A DNA stretch of 64,000 nucleotides from NCBI GenBank assembly GCA_963667675.1, contig OY763929.1, positions 744,001 to 808,000 on the forward strand. Reading direction: 5' to 3'. Shown in pieces: positions 33,999 to 42,414 of this stretch (positions within the stretch are counted from its first letter, which is position 1; each line of letters starts with the position of its first letter). Source of the stretch: G963667675 sp963667675 (lineage in GTDB: Bacteria > Chloroflexota > Dehalococcoidia > Lucifugimonadales > UBA3495). The position numbers were made by a program, and so were the translations under genes. Under the pieces are notes generated by a model. The model saw nothing but the letters and a program-made list of their open reading frames with translations. It was not told where the DNA came from and did not search any database.

Positions 33999-35702
33999 GT
34001 GAAATCCAGCGTGGAACCCAAGGTGAAACTAAAGGGCGCCGAGATAATGTGCGAGAGCCTGCTGCGGGAGGGCGTCGACGTTATCTTCGGCTATCCCGGC
34101 GGGGCAATATTGCCCTTCTACGACGCTCTGTGGAGCTATCCGCAACTGCGCCACATCCTGGTGCGGCACGAACAGGCGTCGGCCCACGCCGCCGACGCAT
34201 ACGCCAGGGTTACCGGCAGGCCCGGAGTCTGCGTGGCCACCTCCGGCCCCGGCGCCACCAACCTGGTCACCGGCATCATGGGAGCCAAGTCCGACTCGGT
34301 GCCCATGATCGCCATCACGGGCCAGGTCGCCAGGCCGGTAATGGGTACGGAAGCGTTCCAGGAATGCGACATCTGCTCCATCGCCGCCGCCTTCACCAAG
34401 AAGACCTACCTGGTCATGTCGCCCGGCGACCTGGCAACAATATTCCGGGAAGCCTTCTTCACGGCCCTGGACGGTCGGCCGGGGCCCGTTCTGATCGACG
34501 TGCCGCGAGACGTGCAGTTGGAGGAGACGGAGGTCGAATTCCCCGAAATCCCTGAGCCCTGCGCCATCCCGGTGTCCGATGAGACCATGGCGGCGGTGCA
34601 CGACGCGGCCCGGCTGATCGGCGAGGCCAAGCGGCCGGTGATAATAAGCGGGCACGGAGTGCTCAGTTCGGGGGCTTCGGCCGAGGTCAAAGCCCTGGCC
34701 GAGACCACCGGCATCCCGGTGATCAGCACCCTGCTGGGGCTCAGCGGTTTTCCGGCCAACCATCCCCTGAACCTGGGCATGATGGGGATGCACGGCATGT
34801 ACTGGTCCAACATGGCGGTGGACCAGGCGGACGTGATAATCGGCCTGGGGATGCGGTTCGACGACCGGGTGACCGGCAAGGCGTCCACCTTCGCTCCCCA
34901 CGCCCGGATAATCCACCTGGACATCGAGCCTTCACAGGTGGGGCGGAACGTGCCGGTGGAGGTGCCTTTAGTCGGCGACGCCAAGGCGGTGCTGCAGGCC
35001 CTGCTGCCCCTGGTGAGCTACGTGGACCGCCCGGAGTGGATGGGCTTCATCCGGGACCAGCGGCGGGACCATCCGTCGTTGGAGATACCCAAGTCGGAAA
35101 TCCTGCAGGCCCAGCAGGTCATGACTGCGCTGAACGGGCTGATCCAGGAAGACCCGGAGACGGTCGTAGTTACGGGGGTCGGTCAGCACCAGATGTGGGC
35201 CGCCCAATTTCTGGACTTCAACCGGACCAACAGCTTCGTCTCCTCGGGCGGACTGGGGGCCATGGGCTTCGAGCTGCCCGGCGCCTTGGGCGCCCAGGCG
35301 GCCCGTCCCGATGCAACGGTGTGGAGCATCGCCGGCGACGGCGGCTTCCAGATGACCCTGCAGGAACTGGCCACGGCCATGGAAGCCAAGCTGCCGGTGA
35401 AAGTGGCCCTGTTCAACAACGGCTACCTGGGGATGGTACGGCAGTGGCAGGAGCTGTTCTTCGAGCAGCATCTTAAAGAAGTCCCGATCCCGGGCCCCGA
35501 CTACGTCAAGCTGGCCAACGCCTACGACGTACCGGCCCTGCGGGTAACCGACCCGGAGGACGTGCTTCCGGCCCTGCGCCAGGCCCAACAGTACGACGGG
35601 CCGTTCCTGATCGAGTTCGTGGTCGAGCCGGTGGGCAACGTCTATCCCATGGTGCCCCCCGGCGGCTCCCTGGCCGACACGGTGGAAGACCCGTCGTTGT
35701 AG
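33999..35702 (+). CDS. ilvB: Acetolactate synthase large subunit (second copy)
   Basis: A complete 567-residue ThDP enzyme. GADVIFGYPGGAILPFYDAL-like N-terminus (here EGVDVIFGYPGGAI), the catalytic Glu in VRHEQASAHAADAYAR, FAD region near residue 290 (GLGMRFDDRVTGK), and ThDP motif GDGGFQMTLQEL. GTG 33999 is chosen because GCGGAGG lies 6 bp upstream and homology starts within 10 residues; longer frames run into the T-box. Unlike the copy at the window start, it has no adjacent ilvN and carries its own T-box, so it is regulated separately. Confidence 0.95.
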   Translation: MKSSVEPKVKLKGAEIMCESLLREGVDVIFGYPGGAILPFYDALWSYPQLRHILVRHEQASAHAADAYARVTGRPGVCVATSGPGATNLVTGIMGAKSDSVPMIAITGQVARPVMGTEAFQECDICSIAAAFTKKTYLVMSPGDLATIFREAFFTALDGRPGPVLIDVPRDVQLEETEVEFPEIPEPCAIPVSDETMAAVHDAARLIGEAKRPVIISGHGVLSSGASAEVKALAETTGIPVISTLLGLSGFPANHPLNLGMMGMHGMYWSNMAVDQADVIIGLGMRFDDRVTGKASTFAPHARIIHLDIEPSQVGRNVPVEVPLVGDAKAVLQALLPLVSYVDRPEWMGFIRDQRRDHPSLEIPKSEILQAQQVMTALNGLIQEDPETVVVTGVGQHQMWAAQFLDFNRTNSFVSSGGLGAMGFELPGALGAQAARPDATVWSIAGDGGFQMTLQELATAMEAKLPVKVALFNNGYLGMVRQWQELFFEQHLKEVPIPGPDYVKLANAYDVPALRVTDPEDVLPALRQAQQYDGPFLIEFVVEPVGNVYPMVPPGGSLADTVEDPSL

Positions 35703-35797
35703 TCAGGCCGCTGAGGCGGCCGAGCCCGGAATCTCCTAACGTCACCGATGGCGGCTAGCGGATTCGCCGCCGGTAGCTGCAGCCCCAGGAGGCTGAC

Positions 35798-36202
35798 GTG
35801 GTTAGGGTCAGAATCCAAGAGGCGTCCCGCCGGCTGAACGTCTCCCAGCGGACCATCAGGGAGTCGATACGCAGCGGCGAGTTGAAGGCCTTCCGGGAGC
35901 GCGGCCCCCAGGGCGAGTACTGGGTCGTGGAGCTGCCCGAAGAGGGGTGGCTGGACCGGCACAAGAAGTCCTACTTGGAGTTGGACAGCCAACTGCCCCA
36001 CTGGTGGTGGAACAACGAGGAAAAGACGGGCGAGGTCCACTACATCCAAGACCTGGGCATCGAGGAGATAGAGCCGGTATACCTGTGCGGCCTGCGGGGC
36101 GAGAACATCTGGAGCGCGGCAGGCCACTCGCCGGACGACAGGTGCGCCGAGTGCATGGAGGCGGCCCTGGCCATGGGGCTGCCGCTGGACCCGCGGGCCT
36201 AA
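35798..36202 (+). CDS. Helix-turn-helix (excisionase/MerR-like) protein
   Basis: A 134-residue protein starting at GTG 35798, after CCAGGAGG. IQEASRRLNVSQRTIRESIRSGELKAFRER is the MerR/HTH_17 type winged helix (residues 6-36). The rest is Trp- and acid-rich (LPHWWWNNEEKTGEV) and ends with two Cys (DRCAECMEAAL). It may regulate a neighbour, but which is unclear. It is convergent with fumC, 3 bp apart. Confidence 0.65.
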   Translation: MVRVRIQEASRRLNVSQRTIRESIRSGELKAFRERGPQGEYWVVELPEEGWLDRHKKSYLELDSQLPHWWWNNEEKTGEVHYIQDLGIEEIEPVYLCGLRGENIWSAAGHSPDDRCAECMEAALAMGLPLDPRA

Positions 36203-36205
36203 GGA

Positions 36206-37609
36206 CTAGCCCACGCCCGGCTGAGTCATAGCCTCGGGCTTCAGCAGGCGGTCGAGTTCTTCGTCGGACAGGTCGGTCTTCAGCTTGGCCACTTCCCGGA
36301 TGGTCTTGCCGGTTGCAGCGGCTTCCTTGGCGATGGCCGCGGCGGCGTCGTATCCGATGGCCGGCGACAGGGCGGTCCCCAGCATCAAGCCACGTTCCAC
36401 CATGTCCGGCCCCGCGGAGGTTGCCTGGATTCCGCTGACGCACTGGCGGGAGAAGTTGCTCGCCGAGGCCGCGAGCAGGGAGACGGACTGGAGCAAATTG
36501 TAGGCGGCGACGGGCATCATGGTGTTCAACTCGAAGTAGCTTCCCTGGCCCGCCAGGGCCACCGCGGCGTCGTTGCCCACCACGTGGGCCACCACCTGGA
36601 CCACCGACTCGGATATGACCGGATTGACCTTGCCGGGCATTATGGAACTGCCCGGCTGCACCTCGGGCAGGGTTATCTCGCCCAGTCCCGCCCTGGGGCC
36701 GGAGGCGATGAAGCGGATGTCGTTGGCGACCTTGTGCAGGCTGACGGCGACGGTCTTGAGGATGCCGCTGGCCTCGACCACGGCGTCCAGCGTGGATTGC
36801 GCCTGGAAGTGATTCCCCGTCTCCCTGACGCTGACGCCGGCTATCTCGCAAAGGGTCCGGCAGGTCTTGGAGGCGAACTCGGGGTGGGTGTTCACGCCGG
36901 TGCCCACGGCGGTGCCGCCCAGGGCCACCTCGGACAAGGCCTCCTGGAGCCGCTCCAGTCGCAGCAGGCTGTACTCCACCTGCCCGGCGTAGCCCAGGAA
37001 TTCCTGACCCAAGCGGACGGGGGTTGCGTCCTGCAGGTGGGTGCGGCCGGTCTTGACTATGGGCCAGAACTCCTGAGACTTGCGTTCGAGTTCGGCCTTG
37101 AGGTCCTGCAACGCCGGGACCAGGTCTTCGCGGACGGCCATCAACGCCGCCAGGTGTATGGCGGTGGGAATGACGTCGTTGGACGACTGGCCCATGTTCA
37201 CGTGGTCGTTGGGGTGCACCAGCCGGGAGCCCGGCTCGGCCCCCAGAATCTGCGAGGCCCGGTTGGCGATGACCTCGTTGGCGTTGGTGTTGGTGGAGGT
37301 GCCGGAACCGGTCTGGAAGATATCTAGGACGAAGTGCTGGTCGAGGCGGCCTTCGGCGACCTCTCCGGCGGCTGACACAATGGCTTCGGCTATGTTCTGG
37401 TCCAGCAGTCCCAGGGAGGCGTTGGCCCTGGCGGCGGCCAGCTTTATCAGTCCCAGGGCGCGGAGAAAGGTCCTGGGAAACCGGAGATCGCTGATGGGGA
37501 AGTTGAGCACGGCCCGCATGGTGGAGGCGCCGTACAAGGCGTCTTGAGGGACCTCCATGGGCCCCATGGAATCGCGCTCAATTCTAACGTTGCTCTTGGA
37601 ATCGGACAT
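36206..37609 (-). CDS. fumC: Fumarate hydratase, class II
   Basis: A 467-residue protein of the fumarase/aspartase superfamily. The signature GSSIMPGKVNPV is near residue 317; RIERDSMGPMEVPQDALYGASTMRA is a FumC-type N-terminus; SGSSTNTN-like STNTNANEV and HPNDHVNMGQSSNDV are conserved active-site blocks. It interconverts fumarate and malate without an iron-sulfur cluster. ATG 37609 is preferred because it matches the family start; a longer frame begins 36 codons upstream. Confidence 0.95.
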   Translation of the reverse strand: MSDSKSNVRIERDSMGPMEVPQDALYGASTMRAVLNFPISDLRFPRTFLRALGLIKLAAARANASLGLLDQNIAEAIVSAAGEVAEGRLDQHFVLDIFQTGSGTSTNTNANEVIANRASQILGAEPGSRLVHPNDHVNMGQSSNDVIPTAIHLAALMAVREDLVPALQDLKAELERKSQEFWPIVKTGRTHLQDATPVRLGQEFLGYAGQVEYSLLRLERLQEALSEVALGGTAVGTGVNTHPEFASKTCRTLCEIAGVSVRETGNHFQAQSTLDAVVEASGILKTVAVSLHKVANDIRFIASGPRAGLGEITLPEVQPGSSIMPGKVNPVISESVVQVVAHVVGNDAAVALAGQGSYFELNTMMPVAAYNLLQSVSLLAASASNFSRQCVSGIQATSAGPDMVERGLMLGTALSPAIGYDAAAAIAKEAAATGKTIREVAKLKTDLSDEELDRLLKPEAMTQPGVG

Positions 37610-37832
37610 CGAATCACTATCCTGGCAATGGATTGGCCCCGTGTCGCGCCCGTAGCCTAGGCACGTGGGCCGAAAGGGCCGGGAACCTATGTTGCCACCG
37701 TCGTTGGTTTTTGGCAACCGGCGGGCCTATGCCGGACTGAGAGAGCCGCTCTTTCCACGGCCCGCATTATTCTTGGAACAGTTTTGGGGGGGTAGGTCAA
37801 GGATACTCTCACTTCACTCTCCCTTGCATGCC

Positions 37833-37861
37833 TTGACAACCCTGCAGGGCGCTGGTAATAT
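37833..37861 (+). promoter_or_regulatory. Consensus sigma70 promoter of the cys operon
   Basis: TTGACA (37833-37838), exactly 17 bp, TATAAT-like TAATAT (37856-37861). It is the best promoter in the window. The expected start site, about 37868-37870, falls at or just before the leader-peptide ATG. Confidence 0.85.
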
Positions 37862-37869
37862 CCGCCTTG

Positions 37870-37953
37870 ATGTTCGCAGTTATGTGCTTGTGTTGTTGTC
37901 CATGGGAGGCCAGAGAGCCTTCTGCTCGGACACGCGCGGCGGCGAACACCTAG
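37870..37953 (+). CDS. Cysteine-rich leader peptide of the cysHDN operon
   Basis: A 27-residue frame beginning MFAVMCLCCCPW: four of five residues at positions 6-10 are Cys, three of them consecutive TGT codons. The ATG is 8 nt after the -10, so its mRNA is probably leaderless; the second ATG at 37882 is an alternative start. The peptide ends at TAG 37953, 30 nt before a strong intrinsic terminator and 88 nt before cysH. Position, Cys run and terminator together fit attenuation controlled by charged tRNA-Cys. Cys-rich regulatory leader peptides are known upstream of cysteine genes in actinobacteria. Confidence 0.75.
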   Translation: MFAVMCLCCCPWEAREPSARTRAAANT

Positions 37954-37983
37954 CGCAGACAGAACAGAAGCAAAGAACTCTGG

Positions 37984-38012
37984 CCCCCTCCAAGTGCGGA
38001 GGGGGTTTTTTT
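37984..38012 (+). terminator. Attenuator in the cys leader
   Basis: CCCCCTCC (37984-37991), loop AAGTGC, GGAGGGGG (37998-38005), then seven T (38006-38012). It lies between the leader peptide and cysH, within the same transcript. Confidence 0.9.
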
Positions 38013-38041
38013 GTGCCCGGATAGCCTGAGACGGAGCAAGG

Positions 38042-38791
38042 ATGCCGGTACTAGAGACAAATAGATTGGGTATAGAAGAGCTTGCCGACTTGAACGAGCG
38101 GTTCGAGTCGGCCCAGCCGGGCGAGGTTCTTGCGTGGGTCGATGCGCGTTTCGGCGCCGCGGCGGCCCAGATGTCCAGTTTCGGCCTGGAAGACGTGGCG
38201 CTGTTCGAGATGTTCTGGCGAGTGAACCCGCAGGCGCGGTTGATGACGCTGGACACCTGGCGGCTGCCTACTGAAACCTACACGGTGATGGACCAGACCC
38301 GGCTTCGCTACAACGCGCACATCGAGGTGTACCAGCCCGACCCTGAGGCTGTGGCGAGAATGGTCGGGGAGCACGGGTTCAATCTGTTCTACCGGGGCCG
38401 GGAGCATCGCCTGGCCTGCTGTCACGTGCGTAAGGTGGAGCCCTTGGAGCGCGCCCTGGCGGGCGTCGACGCATGGATTACGGGCCTGCGGCGCGACCAG
38501 GGGATGGAGAGGGGCAACATAGGAATCGTCGAGTGGGATGCACCCCACGGCAACTACAAGGTCAACCCGCTGGCAAACTGGACTTTCGAGGAGGTACGAC
38601 AGTACGTGGACGAGCACGCTGTTCCCTACAACGAACTACACGACATGCACTACCCATCGATCGGGTGCGCGCCATGTACGCGGGCCGTAGAGCCGGGAGA
38701 GGACCCACGGGCCGGGCGATGGTGGTGGGAGTCGGACCCCAACGCCAAGGAATGCGGGCTGCACCTGGTGGCGGCGGAGGCTCGTTCATGA
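38042..38791 (+). CDS. cysH: Adenylylsulfate (APS) reductase, assimilatory
   Basis: A 249-residue protein. SSFGLEDVALFEMFWRVNP is the PP-loop region; HRLACCHVRKVEPL and YPSIGCAPCTRAVEPGED supply the CC...CxxC ligands of the 4Fe-4S cluster that marks APS reductase, as opposed to PAPS reductase of enteric type. The C-terminal ECGLH carries the catalytic Cys. It reduces APS to sulfite with thioredoxin. It overlaps cysD by 4 bp (ATGA). ACGGAGCAAGG precedes the ATG. Confidence 0.93.
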   Translation: MPVLETNRLGIEELADLNERFESAQPGEVLAWVDARFGAAAAQMSSFGLEDVALFEMFWRVNPQARLMTLDTWRLPTETYTVMDQTRLRYNAHIEVYQPDPEAVARMVGEHGFNLFYRGREHRLACCHVRKVEPLERALAGVDAWITGLRRDQGMERGNIGIVEWDAPHGNYKVNPLANWTFEEVRQYVDEHAVPYNELHDMHYPSIGCAPCTRAVEPGEDPRAGRWWWESDPNAKECGLHLVAAEARS

Positions 38792-39744
38792 TTGCAACCA
38801 GTACACTGGCGATGCCGCCTGGGGCCAACGGGCATGACACGCAATCCGAGTCCAGGCATTTGCATGCCCTGGAGTCGGAAGCGGTACACATCATCCGGGA
38901 AGTGGTGGCGGAATTTGACCGGCCGGGGCTGCTGTTCTCCGGCGGCAAAGACTCGGCGGTGCTGCTTCATCTAGCGGCCAAGGCGCTGCGGCCGGCCCAC
39001 CTGCCGTTCCCCGTGATTCACATCGACACCGGCCACAACTTTCCAGAGGTCCTTGCTTTCCGCGACCGGGTGGTCGAGAGGCTTGGCGTGGATCTGGTCG
39101 TGGGCTCGGTTGACGAGGCAATTGCTTCAGGGCTCATTCCGGTTCCACCTTCACCTGATTACTCCCGCAACCGCATGCAGACGCCGGTGCTGCTGGAAAC
39201 CCTCAACCGCGGCAAGTTCACTGCGGTTTTCGGCGGCGCGCGACGGGATGAGGAACGTTCACGAGCCAAAGAACGGGTGTATTCGGTGCGCGACGAATTC
39301 GGCCAGTGGGACCCGAGGAACCAGCGGCCGGAAGTGTGGGACATTTACAATGGCAGCATCGGGCTGGGCCAGCACATGCGGGTCTTCCCGCTGTCCAACT
39401 GGACGGAGCTGGACATCTGGCGCTACATAGCCGAAGAGGGCGTAGACCTGCCGGAAATCTACTACGGCCACCGGCGGGAGGTATTCGAACGCGACGGGAT
39501 GCTCATGGCGCTGTCGCCGGTGATGCAGCCCCGGCGCGACGAGCCGGTGGTCGTGCGCAGCGTGCGGTTCCGCACCGTGGGCGACATGACCTCCACGGCG
39601 GCGGTGCCGTCGACGGCGGCCACGCCTGAAGCGGTCATCGCCGAAACGATATCGACCCGCATCTCCGAGCGGGGCGCGACGCGGGCTGACGACCGGACGG
39701 CAGAGGCGGCGATGGAAGACCGCAAGCGGGAGGGCTACTTCTAA
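38788..39744 (+). CDS. cysD: Sulfate adenylyltransferase subunit 2
   Basis: A 318-residue protein. LLFSGGKDSAVLLHLA is the PP-loop near residue 50; VIHIDTGHNFPEVLAFRD and FGGARRDEERSRAKERVYS are CysD-specific blocks, and the C-terminus AMEDRKREGYF is conserved. With CysN it makes APS from ATP and sulfate. ATG 38788 overlaps the cysH stop, with GCGGAGG upstream, so the two are coupled. Confidence 0.95.
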   Translation: MIATSTLAMPPGANGHDTQSESRHLHALESEAVHIIREVVAEFDRPGLLFSGGKDSAVLLHLAAKALRPAHLPFPVIHIDTGHNFPEVLAFRDRVVERLGVDLVVGSVDEAIASGLIPVPPSPDYSRNRMQTPVLLETLNRGKFTAVFGGARRDEERSRAKERVYSVRDEFGQWDPRNQRPEVWDIYNGSIGLGQHMRVFPLSNWTELDIWRYIAEEGVDLPEIYYGHRREVFERDGMLMALSPVMQPRRDEPVVVRSVRFRTVGDMTSTAAVPSTAATPEAVIAETISTRISERGATRADDRTAEAAMEDRKREGYF

Positions 39745-39746
39745 AC

Positions 39747-41030
39747 GTGGACCTCCTCCGCATCGCCACGGCCGGGTCGGTGGACGACGGCAAGAGCACT
39801 CTTATCGGCCGCCTGCTGTTTGACTCCAAGGCCTTGGACGATGACGTACTCGCCGCCGTAGAGAGCGCCAGCCGACGCCGCCGCAACGACTACGTGAACC
39901 TTGCCCTAGTCACCGACGGCCTGCGCGCCGAACGGGAGCAGGGCATCACCATCGACGTTGCCTACCGCTACTTCTCCACCCCAACGCGGAAGTTCATCCT
40001 GGCGGATACGCCGGGGCACGTGCAGTACACGCGGAACATGGTGACCGGGGCGTCCACCGCCGAGGCGGCGCTGATAATGATCGACGTGCGCAACGGCGTA
40101 GTGGAGCAGTCACGCCGCCATGCAGTGATTTCCTCGTTGCTGGGCATAGACCAAATCGTGGTCTGCGTGAACAAAATGGACCTGGTGGGCTATGATGAGC
40201 AAGCCTACGAGGCGGTGCGTTCCGACTTCGCTCCGTTTATGGAGCGGCTGGGCGTGGACGACGTTACCTTCATCCCCGTGTCGGCGCTGAATGGCGACAA
40301 CGTAGTCGAGCCTTCGGCTAACATGCCCTGGTACCAGGGCTACACCCTGATGGCCCACCTGGAGAGCCTTCCGGTGCGCGGGGGACTGGACACGCTGCCG
40401 TTGAGAATGCCCGTGCAATACGTCGTCCGTCCCCACCGGGAGGAGTTCCACGACTACCGGGGCTATGCCGGGAGCGTGGCGTCGGGCGTGTTGCGGGTCG
40501 GCCAGCGGGTGCGCATTGCGCCCTCGGGCATGGAGAGCTCCATCACGACGATTGAAACGCCTTGGGGCATGGTGGAAGAGGCGCGTTCTCCCGACGCGGT
40601 CACGGTCCAGATTGCCGACGACCTGGACGTTGCCCGCGGGGAGATTATCTGCGAAGCGGACGACGGGCCGGAAGCCATCCAGGAGTTCGACGCAGTGGTC
40701 TGCTGGATGGACGAGCGCACCGAGCTCCACCCCGGCCAAGCCTACCGCATCAAACATGCCACGCGAACGGCAAAGGCGGTGGTCACCGACCTGGTGTCGT
40801 TGTTCAACATCACGTCGCTGACCGGCGAGACCGATGCCGACTCGCTGGGGCTAAACGAAATCGGCCGCGTCAAGGTCAAGGTCAGCGCACCGCTGGCGGT
40901 GGACGACTACACGGCCAACCGCGTCACCGGCAGCTTCATTCTCATAGACGAAGGAACCAACGCCACCGTGGCGGCGGGAATGATTGGCGAGCCGGGATTC
41001 GGGTTCTCCGTTCCTTCGCAACGGCGCTAG
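39747..41030 (+). CDS. cysN: Sulfate adenylyltransferase subunit 1 (GTPase)
   Basis: A 427-residue EF-Tu-like GTPase. P-loop GSVDDGKSTLIG at residue 10, ERQGITIDVAYRYF-type switch (here EREQGITIDVAYRYF), DTPGHVQYTRNM, and NKMDLVGYD for guanine recognition. GTP hydrolysis drives APS synthesis by CysD. It starts at GTG 39747, 2 bp after the cysD stop. No APS kinase (CysC) domain is fused, consistent with the direct APS reduction by CysH. Confidence 0.95.
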   Translation: MDLLRIATAGSVDDGKSTLIGRLLFDSKALDDDVLAAVESASRRRRNDYVNLALVTDGLRAEREQGITIDVAYRYFSTPTRKFILADTPGHVQYTRNMVTGASTAEAALIMIDVRNGVVEQSRRHAVISSLLGIDQIVVCVNKMDLVGYDEQAYEAVRSDFAPFMERLGVDDVTFIPVSALNGDNVVEPSANMPWYQGYTLMAHLESLPVRGGLDTLPLRMPVQYVVRPHREEFHDYRGYAGSVASGVLRVGQRVRIAPSGMESSITTIETPWGMVEEARSPDAVTVQIADDLDVARGEIICEADDGPEAIQEFDAVVCWMDERTELHPGQAYRIKHATRTAKAVVTDLVSLFNITSLTGETDADSLGLNEIGRVKVKVSAPLAVDDYTANRVTGSFILIDEGTNATVAAGMIGEPGFGFSVPSQRR

Positions 41031-41162
41031 CCGACCCGGCCGAACTTCGCGCCGGCTCTGTGCATCCCCGGCCCCGGCCGCGGCCTTGGCGGCCGCTCCA
41101 CCCCGCTCAGGGCGGTTCCCTCAGTGGTATTATTAGCTCCAAACCAGCGATAGGAGTTTCCG

Positions 41163-41369
41163 GTGGACGTTTACTACGTCGATAACGCGGCACAGGCGAA
41201 CGGGGACCACGAGGTGCATAGGCCAAGTTGCTCGTACCTGCCGGAAATCAACAGCAGGACCTATCTTGGGGTGTTCGCGGACTGCCACGAGGCAATAGAG
41301 GCCGCCAAGGAATACTATGCCCAGGTCAACGGCTGCGTACACTGTTGCGGGGACTGCCGTACCGGCTAG
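41163..41369 (+). CDS. Small Cys-rich protein
   Basis: A 68-residue protein starting at GTG 41163 after AGGAG. HRPSCSYLPEINSRTYLGVFADCHEA and VNGCVHCCGDC resemble small Cys/His metal-binding proteins with an 'H..SC..L......F..C.EA......Y....GC..C' plan. Function unknown. It lies downstream of cysN but with its own 130-bp gap. Confidence 0.6.
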   Translation: MDVYYVDNAAQANGDHEVHRPSCSYLPEINSRTYLGVFADCHEAIEAAKEYYAQVNGCVHCCGDCRTG

Positions 41370-41478
41370 TCCAGCCTGACGTTGCCGTCAGCCCGCACTC
41401 GATGGCGCTGGGGCCGCAGAGATTTTTCAGGGCGCCTGGAACGCAGCGCATGCTGTGACTAACAAGGAGGTCCGGGCA

Positions 41479-42246
41479 ATGGCGGGTCTGCTGGAAGGCA
41501 AGATTTCTCTGGTCACGGGAGCGGCGTCGGGCATCGGGCGCGCCACGGCGCTGGCCATGGCGCGGGAGGGCGCTACGGTGGTGGTGTCGGACATCAACGC
41601 TGACGGCGGGGAGGAAACCCTGAGCGTTATCAAGGACAGAGGCGGCGACGGGATGTTCGTTTATGCCGACGTTTCCCGCGCCGACGACGCGGCGGCGCTG
41701 ATCGGGCAGGTGGTTTCGGCTTACGGGCGGCTGGACTGCGCCCACAACAACGCGGGCGTCGAGGGCTTCATGGCCGGGCGTCTCCACGAATATCCGGAAG
41801 ACCAGTGGGACCGGCTCATAAGCATTAACCTCAAGGGCGTGTGGCTGTGCATGAAGTACGAAATACCGCAAATGCTGGAGCAGGGCGGCGGGGCCATAGT
41901 CAACACCGGGTCGATTGCGGGGCTGGTCGGCTCGAGGCGGATGTCGGCCTATTCGGCCAGCAAGCACGCGGTGGTGGGGCTGAGCAAGACCGCGGCGCTG
42001 GAATACGCCCGGGACGGGATTCGGGTCAACGCCGTCTGTCCCGGCATGATAGACACGCCATTGATGGACCGCCTCATCGAGGGCCGGGAGGCGGCATACG
42101 AGGCTGCGATTCCGTTACGGCAGCCCATCGGCAGGCTGGGGACGCCGGAAGAAATTGCGGAATCGGTGGCCTGGCTCTGCTCCGACGCGGCGTCGATGGT
42201 GACAGGGTCGGCCATGGCGGTGGACGGCGGGTTGACGGCGCAGTAG
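41479..42246 (+). CDS. Short-chain dehydrogenase/reductase
   Basis: A 255-residue classical SDR. VTGAASGIGRATALAMA is the cofactor motif; NNAG is at residue 90 and the catalytic Ser-Tyr-Lys set is in NTGSIAGLVGS and YSASKHAVVG. PGMIDTPLM is the usual post-catalytic turn. Asp in VVVSDINAD suggests NAD preference. Substrate unknown. ATG 41479 follows AAGGAGGT; a GTG at 41455 is upstream but lacks support. Confidence 0.93.
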   Translation: MAGLLEGKISLVTGAASGIGRATALAMAREGATVVVSDINADGGEETLSVIKDRGGDGMFVYADVSRADDAAALIGQVVSAYGRLDCAHNNAGVEGFMAGRLHEYPEDQWDRLISINLKGVWLCMKYEIPQMLEQGGGAIVNTGSIAGLVGSRRMSAYSASKHAVVGLSKTAALEYARDGIRVNAVCPGMIDTPLMDRLIEGREAAYEAAIPLRQPIGRLGTPEEIAESVAWLCSDAASMVTGSAMAVDGGLTAQ

Positions 42247-42414
42247 GGGGGCTTGGGTGGTTTGGTGGGGGGCGGTTGGGGAGCCTTGGGAAGAGGTCTT
42301 GCCTTGGCCCACCATTCACGAACAATCCAGATGGTGACCTACTCTAGTCCTGTTCACCTATAGCGTCTTAATTCAGTAAGTCTCATATTTCGATTTGGCA
42401 TCACACATGGCTCA

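Noticed and set aside
33290..34021. Minus-strand frame (243 codons) across the T-box leader
   Set aside because: It covers a structured RNA leader and the ilvB start; no homology seen.
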